Assembly: GCF_019049245.1 (NCBI RefSeq)
Contig: NZ_JAGMUK010000005.1
Coordinates: 1 to 64,000 of the forward strand
Direction: 5' to 3'
DNA from: Streptomyces sp. AC555_RSS877
GTDB lineage: Bacteria; Actinomycetota; Actinomycetes; Streptomycetales; Streptomycetaceae
Length of the DNA stretch: 64,000 nt
The notes under the pieces were generated by a model. That model searched no databases. It was not told the origin of the DNA and worked only from the letters and a program-made list of their open reading frames with translations. A program made the translations under genes and the position numbers. Each line of letters opens with the position of its first letter. Positions within the stretch are counted from its first letter, which is position 1. Positions 43,430 to 52,777 of this stretch are shown here, one piece after another.

Positions 43430-44406
43430 CAGTTGGCCACCGCCAGGGCGTACATCGCGACCCACATCAGCCCGATGAGGGCGAGTGCGCGGTCGCGCAG
43501 GACGACGTCCTCGGGTTCGCCGGCCGTGCCGCGGTCGGCGAAGACGGCGTACCTGAGGACGGCGAGAACGAACGCGACCATGGACAGCTGCCGCCAGGGC
43601 AGGACGCTGGTGTGCGGGACCCCGCCCTCCTCCAGGGCCCACAGGCAGTAGCCGAGGACGGCGACACCGGCCGCCAGCTGCCACACGAAGCGCAGGTACC
43701 CGGTGGTGTACTCGGTCAGCAACGCGCGCGTGGCGCCGGCTTTCCCGGCCATCTGGACGGCTTCGGAGTAGCGCTTGGCCGACACCATGAACAGGGCGCC
43801 GAAGCCGGTCGTGATCAGGAACCACCGCGACAGCGGGATGCCGAGCGCGAGCCCGCCGACCATCGCCCGCATCAGGAAGCCGGTCGTGACGACGACGAGG
43901 TCGATGACCAGGACGTGCTTGAGGCTGACGCAGTAGGCCAGTTGCATGCCCAGGTACGCCGTCAGGAGCGCCGCGACGGCGGGCGAGACCAGCCAGGCCG
44001 CGGCGGCCGGCGCGAGGACGCCGAGGGCGCCTCCGACGGCGTAGGCGACGGCTACGGGGACCTGCCCGGCGGCGACCGGGCGGCGGCGCTTGGTGGGATG
44101 GGATCGGTCGGCTTCGGCGTCGCGGGCGTCGTTGATCAGGTAGACGGCGGCGGCACAGGCGGTGAAGAGGGCGAAGACGAGCGCGAGTTGGGTGAGGGCG
44201 TGCCGGGAGAAGAGCTGGCCGGCGGCGGCCGGGGCGGCCACGACCAGGACGTTCTTGACCCATTGCCTGGGGCGCGCGGTCCTGACGAGCCCTCCCAGCA
44301 GGGAGCCCTTGCGGGGCGGTGCGGGCTTCCGCAGGGGCGTGCGCTGTTCCAGTACCAACGTCTCGCGGGTGCGTGCGCTGCCTGTCATCGGCGCGGTCTC
44401 AGTCAC
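43426..44406 (-). CDS. UbiA-family decaprenyl-phosphate phosphoribosyltransferase (DPPR synthase-like)
   Basis: A 326-residue integral membrane prenyltransferase with about eight helices. The metal-binding motif reads NDARDAEADRSHPTKRRRP, close to the NDxxDxxxDxxHPxKxxRP pattern of mycobacterial Rv3806c, which joins phosphoribosyl diphosphate to decaprenyl phosphate. A second acidic motif, normally in the loop after helix 6, is less obvious (SAKRYSEA). The expected product, decaprenylphosphoryl-5-phosphoribose, would be dephosphorylated by the adjacent PAP2 enzyme and epimerised by DprE1/DprE2. GTG 44406 overlaps the PAP2 stop; ATG 44388 is possible. Confidence 0.87.
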   Translation of the reverse strand: MTETAPMTGSARTRETLVLEQRTPLRKPAPPRKGSLLGGLVRTARPRQWVKNVLVVAAPAAAGQLFSRHALTQLALVFALFTACAAAVYLINDARDAEADRSHPTKRRRPVAAGQVPVAVAYAVGGALGVLAPAAAAWLVSPAVAALLTAYLGMQLAYCVSLKHVLVIDLVVVTTGFLMRAMVGGLALGIPLSRWFLITTGFGALFMVSAKRYSEAVQMAGKAGATRALLTEYTTGYLRFVWQLAAGVAVLGYCLWALEEGGVPHTSVLPWRQLSMVAFVLAVLRYAVFADRGTAGEPEDVVLRDRALALIGLMWVAMYALAVANW

Positions 44407-44908
44407 GCACGCTCCCTCGGATCCAACGCGCCCCGATACGCGCCGTGAGCACCCCAAGGGCCGCGCCCGCCGCCACGTCGGAGGGGTGGTGCACACCGAC
44501 GACCAGGCGCGACAGGCACATCGCGGCGGCCAGCGGCGGAACGGTGTACGCCCCCAGCGCACCGAAGGCGACCGCGGCGGCCGCGGCGGAGGTCGCGTGC
44601 GAGCTCGGGAAGGAGTGCCGGCCCGCGGTGCGTACCAGGGGCTCGACATGCGCGGGACGCGGACGGCGCACCACCCTTTTCACGCCCATGCTGACGAGGT
44701 GCGCGCCCGCCGTGAGCGCGGTGCCGCGCAACCAGGCGCCGCGTCGCGGGCCGTCCACGGCGGCTCCCGCGAGGCCTGCCGCGAGCCACAGCGCGCCGTG
44801 CTCGCCCGCCCAGGACAGGGCGCGCGCGGTGTTCGCGATGTGCGGGTCGCGGCCGTACGCCCTCAGCGCCGAAAGGATTCGGTGGTCCATGTCGTCGAGA
44901 TCGTCCAT
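44399..44908 (-). CDS. PAP2-family phosphatase (Rv3807c-like)
   Basis: A 169-residue membrane phosphatase. The three PAP2 motifs are KRVVRRPRP, SFPSSHATS and SRLVVGVHHPSDV, with the catalytic histidines intact. By position it would remove the 5-phosphate from decaprenylphosphoryl-phosphoribose after the UbiA enzyme. It starts the minus-strand operon and overlaps UbiA by eight bases. It is divergent from dprE1, with a 133-base AT-richer promoter region (44909-45041) containing repeated GGGCGAT-like elements. ATG 44908 or ATG 44890 may be used. Confidence 0.85.
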   Translation of the reverse strand: MDDLDDMDHRILSALRAYGRDPHIANTARALSWAGEHGALWLAAGLAGAAVDGPRRGAWLRGTALTAGAHLVSMGVKRVVRRPRPAHVEPLVRTAGRHSFPSSHATSAAAAAVAFGALGAYTVPPLAAAMCLSRLVVGVHHPSDVAAGAALGVLTARIGARWIRGSVRD

Positions 44909-45041
44909 GTGGACTCACTGTTCACGTCAGCACCGCCGGATCTCCGGCAATATAGGGCGACATCCCATTAATCACCCATTTCGGGGATGAGGTGAATGTT
45001 TCCAAACTAATCGCCCACTAAGGGGCGATACGGTCGCCGAC

Positions 45042-46397
45042 ATGTCTGCCGACACCGTTTCCGTCACCGGCTGGGGCCGCACCGCTCCCACCTCCGCGCG
45101 TCTGATCCGCCCACGGACGTACGAGGAGGCCGCGGCCGCCGTCCGGGACTGCGGGGCCCGCGGGGGCATCCCGAGAGGCCTGGGGCGGGCCTACGGGGAC
45201 GCGGCGCAGAACGCCGGTGGGTCCGTGTTCGACATGACGGGTCTCGACCGCATCCACGTCATCGACGCCAGTGAGGGGATCGTGCTGTGCGACGCCGGCG
45301 TCTCCCTGCACCGGCTGATGCACGTGCTGCTGCCGCTCGGCTGGTTCGTGCCGGTCACACCCGGCACGCGCTACGTCACCGTCGGCGGCGCGATCGGCGC
45401 GGACATCCACGGCAAGAACCACCACGTGTCGGGCTCGTTCTCCCGGCACGTCCTGTCGCTCGAACTCCTCACCGCCGACGGCGAGGTCCGCACGGTCGGC
45501 CGTGACACGCCGCTGTTCGACGCGACGACCGGCGGCATGGGCCTGACCGGCATGATCCTCACCGCGACGGTCCGCCTCCAGCCGGTCGAGACCTCGCTCA
45601 TGTCGGTCGACACCGAGCGTGCGCGGGACCTGGACGACCTGATGGCCCGTCTGACGGCCACCGACCACCACCACCGCTACTCCGTCGCGTGGATCGACCT
45701 CCTGGCGCGCGGCGCGGCGACGGGCCGCGCGGTACTGACCCGCGGCGACCACGCCCCCCTGGAGGCACTGCCGGAACGCACGCGCGCGCGTAGGGACCCG
45801 CTGGCCTTCCGCACCTCCCACCTTCCGGCGGCCCCCGCCTTCCTCCCGGAGGGCCTTCTCAGCCGGACGACCGTAGGCCTGTTCAACGAGTTCTGGTTTC
45901 GCAAGGCCCCACGCGCGCGTACCGGCGAACTTCAGAAGATCTCCACCTTCTTCCACCCTCTGGACGGCGTCCCCCACTGGAACCGGATCTACGGCCGCGG
46001 CGGCTTCGTGCAGTACCAGTTCGTCGTCGGCCACGGCCAGGAGGACGCCGTGCGCCGGATCGTGCGCCGCATCTCGCAACGCCGGTGCCCGTCCTTCCTC
46101 GCCGTCCTCAAGCGCTTCGGGGACGCCGACCCGGGCTGGCTGTCCTTCCCCGTGCCCGGCTGGACCCTGGCCCTGGACATCCCGGCCCACCTGCCCGGCC
46201 TCGGCGCCTTCCTCGACGAACTGGACGAGGAGGTCGCCGCGGCCGACGGGCGCGTCTACCTCGCCAAGGACTCCCGGCTGCGCCCTGAACTGCTCACCGC
46301 GATGTACCCGCGCCTGCCCGACTTCCGCGCGCTGCGGGCGGAGCTGGACCCGCGCGGGGTCTTCACGTCGGACCTGTCCCGTCGCCTCGACATCTGA
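45042..46397 (+). CDS. dprE1: Decaprenylphosphoryl-beta-D-ribose oxidase-like FAD enzyme
   Basis: A 451-residue FAD-linked oxidase, likely oxidising the 2-hydroxyl of polyprenylphosphoryl ribose as the first half of the epimerisation to arabinose. The FAD domain (about 10-185) has GGIPRGLGRAYGDAA, TPGTRYVTVGGAIGADIHGKNHH and GGMGLTGMI. The C-terminal substrate domain has KRFG, PVPGWTLALDIP and AKDSR. The lysine of AKDSR and the histidine of HGKNHH correspond to catalytic or FAD-contact residues in the mycobacterial enzyme. The cysteine attacked by benzothiazinones (Mtb Cys387) aligns with Ala377. dprE2 follows after 64 bases. Confidence 0.9.
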   Translation: MSADTVSVTGWGRTAPTSARLIRPRTYEEAAAAVRDCGARGGIPRGLGRAYGDAAQNAGGSVFDMTGLDRIHVIDASEGIVLCDAGVSLHRLMHVLLPLGWFVPVTPGTRYVTVGGAIGADIHGKNHHVSGSFSRHVLSLELLTADGEVRTVGRDTPLFDATTGGMGLTGMILTATVRLQPVETSLMSVDTERARDLDDLMARLTATDHHHRYSVAWIDLLARGAATGRAVLTRGDHAPLEALPERTRARRDPLAFRTSHLPAAPAFLPEGLLSRTTVGLFNEFWFRKAPRARTGELQKISTFFHPLDGVPHWNRIYGRGGFVQYQFVVGHGQEDAVRRIVRRISQRRCPSFLAVLKRFGDADPGWLSFPVPGWTLALDIPAHLPGLGAFLDELDEEVAAADGRVYLAKDSRLRPELLTAMYPRLPDFRALRAELDPRGVFTSDLSRRLDI

Positions 46398-46461
46398 ACA
46401 ACACCCCCAGGCCGCCTCACCCTCTTCAGCCGCACGGCTGGGGCCACCTCTAGGAGCTGTC

Positions 46462-47217
46462 GTGAAGGACGCCTTCGGCATCCCCCAGTCCCTGCTCGTC
46501 CTCGGCGGCACGTCGGAGATCGCGCTCGCCACCGCACGCCGCCTGATCGCCCGCCGGACCCGCACGGTGTGGCTGGCGGGACGCCCCACGCCCGACCTGG
46601 AGGAGGCCGCGGAGCACCTGCGCGGCCTCGGGGCCGAGGTGCACACCGTCCCCTTCGACGCGCTCGATCCCGACTCCCACGAGACGACGCTCGGCAAGGT
46701 CTTCGCCGAGGGCGACGTCGACATGGTGTTGCTCGCCTTCGGGATCCTCGGCGACCAGGCACACGACGAACGCGAACCGTCGAGCGCGGTGCGCGTCGCG
46801 CAGACCAACTACACGGGAGCGGTGTCCGCGGGGCTGGTCGCCGCGCGCGGGCTGCAGACCCAGGGCCACGGCTCCCTCGTGGTGCTGTCCTCCGTGGCCG
46901 GCGAGCGCGCCCGCCGCTCCAACTTCATCTACGGCTCCAGCAAGGCCGGCCTCGACGCCTTCGCCCAGGGCCTGGGCGACGCCCTGCACGGCACCGGCGT
47001 GCACGTGATGGTCGTACGCCCCGGATTCGTCCGCACGAAGATGACCACGGGCCTGCCGGAGGCACCCCTCACGACGACGCCGGAGACGGTCGCCACGGCG
47101 ATCGAGCTGGGGCTGCGCCGCCGAACGGAGACCGTGTGGGTACCGGGAGCGCTGCGGGTGGTGATGTCGGCACTGCGGCACGTACCGCGGGCGGTGTTCC
47201 GGCGACTGCCGCTGTAA
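46462..47217 (+). CDS. dprE2: Decaprenylphosphoryl-2-keto-ribose reductase-like SDR
   Basis: A 251-residue short-chain dehydrogenase that would reduce the 2-keto intermediate made by DprE1 to the arabinose form. The nucleotide-binding segment is LVLGGTSEIALATARRL, a variant typical of DprE2. The catalytic serine lies in VVLSSVAGERAR, and the Tyr/Lys pair in YGSSKAG. VRPGFVRTKMT follows. The start is GTG 46462. It lies directly after dprE1 and ends in an unusual 23-bp repeat array. Confidence 0.9.
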   Translation: MKDAFGIPQSLLVLGGTSEIALATARRLIARRTRTVWLAGRPTPDLEEAAEHLRGLGAEVHTVPFDALDPDSHETTLGKVFAEGDVDMVLLAFGILGDQAHDEREPSSAVRVAQTNYTGAVSAGLVAARGLQTQGHGSLVVLSSVAGERARRSNFIYGSSKAGLDAFAQGLGDALHGTGVHVMVVRPGFVRTKMTTGLPEAPLTTTPETVATAIELGLRRRTETVWVPGALRVVMSALRHVPRAVFRRLPL

Positions 47218-47308
47218 CCGTGGTCACAGCGGGCCTGTAACTGTGGTTACAGGCCGTTCGCAACCGTGGTCACCGCTGGTTGGTCACCGTGGTCACAGCT
47301 GGCTTGTC
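47217..47308. repeat. Four direct repeats with 23-bp period after dprE2
   Basis: The core AC(C/T)GTGGT(C/T)AC occurs at 47217, 47240, 47263 and 47286, exactly 23 bp apart. Units also show imperfect dyad symmetry (TGTAAC-TGTG-GTTACA in copy two), so each can fold. The array spans the stop of dprE2 and the stop of the convergent 2H phosphoesterase gene. It could serve as terminator or protein-binding site. Confidence 0.8.
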
Positions 47309-47877
47309 GGCAGCGAACCGCGCTCGACGCGCGCCGGCTGCGGCGGCACCACCGTGCCGCCGAAGACGTACTCTCGCAGCTTGCGCCACACGCCGTCGGC
47401 GCCCTGTTCGTAGAGCGCGAAACCGGTGCAGCGCCACTCGGCCCGGTAGTCGGCCAGCTCCTCGAACGCGCGGTCCATGGCCTCGTCGTCGATGCCGTGC
47501 GCGACCGTCACGTGCGGGTGGTACGGGAACGGCAGTTCGCGGGCCACGGGGCCCGAGGCGTCCCGGACCTGCTTCTGCAGCCAGGTGCACGCCTCGGCGC
47601 CGTCGGCCACCTGGACGTAGACGACGGGCGACAGCGGTCGGAACGTACCCGTGCCCGACAGGAGCATGGGGAAGGGCCGGCCGACCGCGGCGACCTCGGT
47701 CAGGTGCGCCTCGACGGCCGGCAGCGCGGCCTCGTCGATCTCCGTCGGCGGCAGCAGCGTGACATGCGTGGGAATACCGTGAGCTGCCGCGTCGCCGAAG
47801 CCCACGCGCAGCTGCTGGATCAGGCTGCCGTGAGGCTCCGGGACCGCGATCGACACGCCGATCGTTACGGTCCCCAC
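47293..47877 (-). CDS. 2'-5' RNA ligase family protein (2H phosphoesterase)
   Basis: A 194-residue protein with the two histidine motifs of the 2H superfamily, HVTLLPPT near residue 38 and HVTVAHG near 120, which act on 2',3'-cyclic or similar phosphodiesters of RNA or nucleotides. GTG 47877 has AGGAGA four to five bases upstream; the frame is open before it without homology. It lies 139 bases downstream of trpS on the opposite side of a gap, same strand, and converges on dprE2. Confidence 0.82.
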   Translation of the reverse strand: MGTVTIGVSIAVPEPHGSLIQQLRVGFGDAAAHGIPTHVTLLPPTEIDEAALPAVEAHLTEVAAVGRPFPMLLSGTGTFRPLSPVVYVQVADGAEACTWLQKQVRDASGPVARELPFPYHPHVTVAHGIDDEAMDRAFEELADYRAEWRCTGFALYEQGADGVWRKLREYVFGGTVVPPQPARVERGSLPTSQL

Positions 47878-48016
47878 GTCGTCTCCTGTCGTCCTGTCCG
47901 GGTGCGTTCCCAGCCGTCCGGCTATCGACTGTACGGCCACGGCCGTGTTGTGGGCAGGCGCAACCGTAGTGATGTGCAGCGCTCTGCCCTGTCGTGCGCT
48001 TGTGCGGTCGTACGCC

Positions 48017-49078
<1,062 letters not shown>

Positions 49079-49095
49079 TCAGATGGGACTCGGGT

Positions 49096-49123
49096 GGAAC
49101 CGATCCGGCCCGAGCGGTGTACC
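49096..49123 (+). promoter_or_regulatory. Predicted ECF promoter of the sigma gene (GGAACC-N14-GGTGTACC)
   Basis: GGAACC at 49096-49101 and GGTGTACC at 49116-49123 recur with identical 14-base spacing at 50695-50722. Transcription would begin near 49130, the GTG start of the sigma gene, giving a leaderless message. This suggests the sigma factor drives its own gene. Confidence 0.6.
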
Positions 49124-49129
49124 AAGAAT

Positions 49130-49741
49130 GTGAGGACGCGGGAGGGGGGCCGCATCGTCGATGAGGCCGCGGTGATCGCACGCGTACGCGCCGGAGACCC
49201 GGAGGCGTACGCGGACCTGGTGCGGGCCCATACGGGCCTCGCGCTCAGGGCGGCTGCCGCGCTCGGGGCGGGTGCGGACGCGGAGGACGTGGTGCAGCAG
49301 GCCTTCGTCAAGGCGTACTGCGCGCTGGGCCGGTTCAAGGACGGCGCGTCGTTCAAGCCGTGGCTGTTGTCGATCGTGGCCAATGAGACGAGGAACACAG
49401 TGCGGACGGCGGCCCGGCAGCGGACGCTCGCCGGCCGTGAGGCGGCCTTCGCGGAGGCGGACCCGCTGATACCCGAATCGGCGGATCCCGCTGTGGCCAC
49501 GCTGGAGACGGAGCGCCGCGCCGCGCTGCTGGCCGCCCTGGAGAAGCTGACCGAGGAGCACCGCCTGGTCGTCACCTACCGCTATCTGCTGGAGATGGAC
49601 GAATCCGAGACGGCCCAGGCCCTGGGCTGGCCCCGAGGGACGGTGAAATCCCGGCTCAACCGCGCACTGCGGAAGATGAGCCGACTGCTGCCGGATTTCC
49701 AGCCCCGGGAAGCTCGGGAAGGGGGTGATGAGCGTGAGTGA
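49130..49741 (+). CDS. ECF-type RNA polymerase sigma factor (third in the window)
   Basis: A 203-residue sigma factor. Region 2 (about 15-80) includes YADLVRAHTGLALRAAAALG, AEDVVQQAFVKAY and PWLLSIVANETRNTVR. Region 4 (about 130-185) includes LEKLTEEHRLVVTYRYLLEM and the helix-turn-helix SETAQALGWPRGTVKSRLNRALRKM. It is not closely related to the pair at 1.4-3.9 kb. No ribosome binding site fits the GTG at 49130, but a predicted promoter ends six bases upstream, which suits leaderless translation. Its 3' end overlaps the start of the membrane partner gene. Confidence 0.87.
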   Translation: MRTREGGRIVDEAAVIARVRAGDPEAYADLVRAHTGLALRAAAALGAGADAEDVVQQAFVKAYCALGRFKDGASFKPWLLSIVANETRNTVRTAARQRTLAGREAAFAEADPLIPESADPAVATLETERRAALLAALEKLTEEHRLVVTYRYLLEMDESETAQALGWPRGTVKSRLNRALRKMSRLLPDFQPREAREGGDERE

Positions 49742-50681
49742 GGAGCGGAAGCGGGATGCCTACGGCGGTGAGGGCAGCGCCGGCGACCAGGGCGGGGGGC
49801 GTCGGCGCGGCGAGGCCGCCCGGCTGCCGGAGGAGCTGCGGGCGCTGGGGCGTTCCCTGGACCCGCCCGGTGGTGCCGCGGCCGAGTCGATGGTCGAGCG
49901 GGTGCTGGAGCGGATACTCGCCGAGCAGGTCCCCGTTCCGGTGGCCGAGCCGCCGAGGGCCGGTGATCGGCTGCGGGCGGCCCGGTACTGGACGCGGGCG
50001 CGGTGGCGGTCGCTGACCGCGACGCTGTGCGGTCTGCTGACGCTCCTCGCGCTCACGCCCCCGGTGCGTGCCGCGGTCCTGGACTGGTTCGACTTCGGCG
50101 GGGTCGAGGTGCGGTACGACCCGTCGGCGGCGCCGTCGACCGGCGCCGAGGTGCCCGGCTGCGGGCGGCCCGTGTCGCTCGCGCAGGCCGAGCGCGAGGC
50201 CGGGTTCGAGCCGCTGGTCCCTCCGGCGCTGGGCGCGCCGGACACCGTGTCGGTCAGCGACGAGCCGCAGGGGCGGTTCCTGGTGAGCCTGTGCTGGCGC
50301 GAGCAGGGACGCACGGTCCGCCTGGACCAGTACCCGGCCAGTCTGGACGTCGGCTTCGCCAAGAGCGTGCCCGAGCAGCCCGCGTGGATCGTGCTGAACG
50401 AGGACCCCGCCGACGCCGGCACTTCGACGAACACGGCCCTGTGGTTCCCGCGACCTCACCTGCTGAGCTTCTGGCTGGTGGATGCGGACGGCTCCCGCCA
50501 CACCCGCGAGAAGCGGACCGCGGGGCCGACGCTGCTGTGGATGCACAGCTCCGGCGGCTCCGGCACCGGCGGCACCGGCGGCTCGCACGTGACGCTGCGG
50601 CTGGAGGGCGTGGCGTCGCAGGGGCGGGCGGTGGAAATCGCGAAGTCCCTCGACGGGGCGCCGGAGGCGTCTGCGAAATAG
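49725..50681 (+). CDS. Membrane anti-sigma-factor-like protein
   Basis: A 318-residue protein. A polar N-terminal cytoplasmic part of about 95 residues is followed by one transmembrane helix (about 96-118, ATLCGLLTLLALTPPVRAAVL) and an extracytoplasmic domain of 200 residues with GCGRPVSLAQAEREAGFEPLVP, resembling DUF4367-type sensor domains. GTG 49725 or ATG 49728 follows GGAAGGGGG and overlaps the sigma gene by 17 bases, indicating coupled expression. It probably sequesters the sigma factor until an envelope signal arrives. No zinc motif is present. Confidence 0.75.
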   Translation: MMSVSEERKRDAYGGEGSAGDQGGGRRRGEAARLPEELRALGRSLDPPGGAAAESMVERVLERILAEQVPVPVAEPPRAGDRLRAARYWTRARWRSLTATLCGLLTLLALTPPVRAAVLDWFDFGGVEVRYDPSAAPSTGAEVPGCGRPVSLAQAEREAGFEPLVPPALGAPDTVSVSDEPQGRFLVSLCWREQGRTVRLDQYPASLDVGFAKSVPEQPAWIVLNEDPADAGTSTNTALWFPRPHLLSFWLVDADGSRHTREKRTAGPTLLWMHSSGGSGTGGTGGSHVTLRLEGVASQGRAVEIAKSLDGAPEASAK

Positions 50682-50694
50682 TGCGGGCGGAGTG

Positions 50695-50722
50695 GGAACC
50701 CCGACGGGCCGGGCGGTGTACC
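50695..50722 (+). promoter_or_regulatory. Second copy of the sigma promoter motif
   Basis: GGAACC (50695-50700), 14 bases, then GGTGTACC (50715-50722), matching the element before the sigma gene, including the following A and GAA. It lies 14 bases after the anti-sigma stop and would direct transcription of a downstream small ORF. Confidence 0.55.
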
Positions 50723-50726
50723 AGAA

Positions 50727-51008
50727 GTGACACGCGGCTCGTGGACGGGCCGCACAGGGGACGGGCCGGCTTGGCAGGGGGTTCGAATGCGCGGGATCGG
50801 GACCAGGGACCGTATCCGGACCGGGACCGGGATCGGGACCGGGACCGGGTGGAGCCGTCGATGTCGTGAACTGGCGGCCGTGACAGGGGCTTTGGCGGTG
50901 ACGTTGGCGGTGACGCTCTGGAGGGCTTCGCTGATACGCCGCGCGGCGGCCCGGCCGGGTGCCGGACCGCCGCGGGAAGAACCACGACAGGAGTTGATCG
51001 GTCTATGA
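50727..51008 (+). CDS. Putative small single-pass membrane protein under sigma control
   Basis: An open frame of 93 residues whose GTG start lies four bases after the predicted promoter, compatible with leaderless translation. An internal ATG at 50787, preceded by CAGGGGGTTCGA, would give 73 residues. The N-terminal half is low-complexity, encoded by GGGACC hexamer repeats (about 50816-50850). A hydrophobic helix follows (ELAAVTGALAVTLAVTLWRASLI) with a basic tail. Coding potential is moderate and no homolog comes to mind. The rest of 50682-51106 shows nothing else convincing. Confidence 0.35.
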   Translation: MTRGSWTGRTGDGPAWQGVRMRGIGTRDRIRTGTGIGTGTGWSRRCRELAAVTGALAVTLAVTLWRASLIRRAAARPGAGPPREEPRQELIGL

Positions 51009-51106
51009 GCCGGACCGACGCGACGGCCCCGGGCGACGAGCCGAGACCGTCGAACCACGCCACGAGGCGAGACCGTCGGCCCAGGCCATGAGTCCCGGGC
51101 CGGGTG

Positions 51107-52555
51107 TCAGCCGAGGTCGATCTCCGGGTACAGCGGGAAGTTCGCCACGAGGTCGGTGGCTCGGTGGGAGATCTCGTCCGAGATCTTCGGGTCGAGGATG
51201 TGCTGGGCCTTCGACGGAGCGCCCTTGCTGGTGGTGCCGGGCTCGGTGGAGGTGAGGACGCGGTCGATGAGGCCCGCGACCTCGTCCATCTCGGCGGTGC
51301 CGAGCCCACGCGTGGTGAGGGCGGGGGTGCCGATGCGGATGCCGGAGGTGTACCAGGCTCCGTTGGGGTCGGAGGGGATGGCGTTGCGGTTGGTGACGAT
51401 GCCCGAGTCGAGCAGGGCGGCCTCGGCCTGGCGGCCGGTGAGGCCGTAGGAGGAGGCGACGTCGATCAGGTTGAGGTGGTTGTCCGTGCCGCCGGTGACG
51501 AGGGTGGCGCCGCGGCGCATCAGGCCCTCGGCGAGCGCGCGGGAGTTGTCGACGATGCGCTGGGCGTAGTCCTGGAAGGAGGGCTGACGCGCTTCGGCGA
51601 GGGCGACGGCCTTGGCGGCCATGACGTGCGGGAGCGGCCCGCCGAGGACCATCGGGCAGCCGCGGTCGACCTGGTCCTTGAGGGAGTCGTCGCACAGGAC
51701 CATGCCGCCGCGCGGGCCGCGGAGCGACTTGTGGGTGGTGGTGGTGACGATCTGGGCGTGCGGGACCGGGTCGAAGTCGCCGGTGAGGACCTTGCCGGCG
51801 ACGAGGCCGGCGAAGTGGGCCATGTCCACCATGAGCGTGGCGCCGACCTCGTCGGCGATCTCGCGCATGATCCGGAAGTTCACGAGACGGGGGTAGGCGG
51901 AGTAGCCGGCGACGATGATGAGCGGCTTGAACTCGCGGGCGGTGGCGCGCAGGGCCTCGTAGTCCAGGAGGCCGGTCGCGGGGTCGGTGCCGTAGGAGCT
52001 CTGGTCGAACATCTTGCCGGAGATGTTCGGGCGGAAGCCGTGGGTGAGGTGACCGCCGGCGTCCAGGGACATGCCGAGCATGCGCTGGTTGCCGAAGGCC
52101 TGGCGGAGTTCGGCCCAGTCGGCGTCGGAGAGGTCGTTGACCTGGCGCACACCGGCCTTCGCCAGGGCGGGGACCTCGACGCGCTGGGCGAGGACGGACC
52201 AGAAGGCGACGAGGTTGGCGTCGATGCCGGAGTGCGGCTGGACGTAGGCGTGGCGGGCACCGAAGAGCTCGCGCGCGTGCTCCGCGGCGAGGGACTCGAC
52301 GGTGTCGACGTTGCGACAGCCGGCGTAGAAGCGACGGCCGACGGTGCCCTCGGCGTACTTGTCGCTGAACCAGTTGCCCATGGCCAGCAGGGTGGCCGGG
52401 GAGGCGTAGTTCTCGGAGGCGATCAGCTTGAGCATCTCGCGCTGGTCGGCGACCTCCTGGCCGATGGCGTCGGCCACGCGCGGCTCGACGGCGCGGATCA
52501 CGTCGAGGGCGGCACGGAAGGCGGTGGACTCGTGAGAGAGGGGTTCGGCTGGCAT
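51107..52555 (-). CDS. glyA: Serine hydroxymethyltransferase
   Basis: A 482-residue PLP enzyme converting serine and tetrahydrofolate to glycine and methylene-tetrahydrofolate. Recognisable segments: [13 protein letters not shown] near 45, [32 protein letters not shown] (about 243-254) and [14 protein letters not shown] with the PLP lysine at 276. It is longer than the usual 415-430 residues because of an insertion around 120-170, a variant seen in actinobacteria. ATG 52555 has GGAGG five bases upstream. It is divergent from rocD. Confidence 0.93.
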   Translation of the reverse strand: MPAEPLSHESTAFRAALDVIRAVEPRVADAIGQEVADQREMLKLIASENYASPATLLAMGNWFSDKYAEGTVGRRFYAGCRNVDTVESLAAEHARELFGARHAYVQPHSGIDANLVAFWSVLAQRVEVPALAKAGVRQVNDLSDADWAELRQAFGNQRMLGMSLDAGGHLTHGFRPNISGKMFDQSSYGTDPATGLLDYEALRATAREFKPLIIVAGYSAYPRLVNFRIMREIADEVGATLMVDMAHFAGLVAGKVLTGDFDPVPHAQIVTTTTHKSLRGPRGGMVLCDDSLKDQVDRGCPMVLGGPLPHVMAAKAVALAEARQPSFQDYAQRIVDNSRALAEGLMRRGATLVTGGTDNHLNLIDVASSYGLTGRQAEAALLDSGIVTNRNAIPSDPNGAWYTSGIRIGTPALTTRGLGTAEMDEVAGLIDRVLTSTEPGTTSKGAPSKAQHILDPKISDEISHRATDLVANFPLYPEIDLG

Positions 52556-52777
52556 GGGGACCTCCGGACGTCGTGTGCAGCGATCACGGTACGGCCCAGG
52601 CGCACGGCACTCGGTGCTGGACACAGTCCAGGGGCCGCTCCCCGATGGTTCATCCCATCCCAGCGCGCCAGTCACGGCCCGCCCGTCAGCCTACCGGGCA
52701 CGCCGCATCGGACAGGTCCCGCGTCCACCATGCGAGCGACGATAGGAAGGAGGCCACCGCCACCTCAGGGAGATCCC
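52556..52777. promoter_or_regulatory. Divergent glyA/rocD upstream region
   Basis: 222 bases between divergent glyA and rocD starts. It holds both promoters and the rocD ribosome binding site (AGGGAGA near 52767). I see no tandem glycine aptamer or clear THF-riboswitch core, so none is called. Confidence 0.35.

Noticed and set aside
47217..47308. Possible CRISPR array
   Set aside because: Repeat cores are only 11 bp with 12-bp gaps and no cas genes are present.
50816..50850. GGGACC hexamer repeat as regulatory array
   Set aside because: Imperfect simple-sequence repeat inside a doubtful ORF; most likely slippage in GC-rich DNA.
51005..51091. 28-codon ORF starting MSRTDATAPG
   Set aside because: It is short and low-complexity with an internal near-repeat (GAGACCGTCG), and has only a weak ribosome binding site.
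52556..52777. Glycine or THF riboswitch upstream of glyA
   Set aside because: No recognisable aptamer core could be traced by eye; a covariance-model search would be needed.
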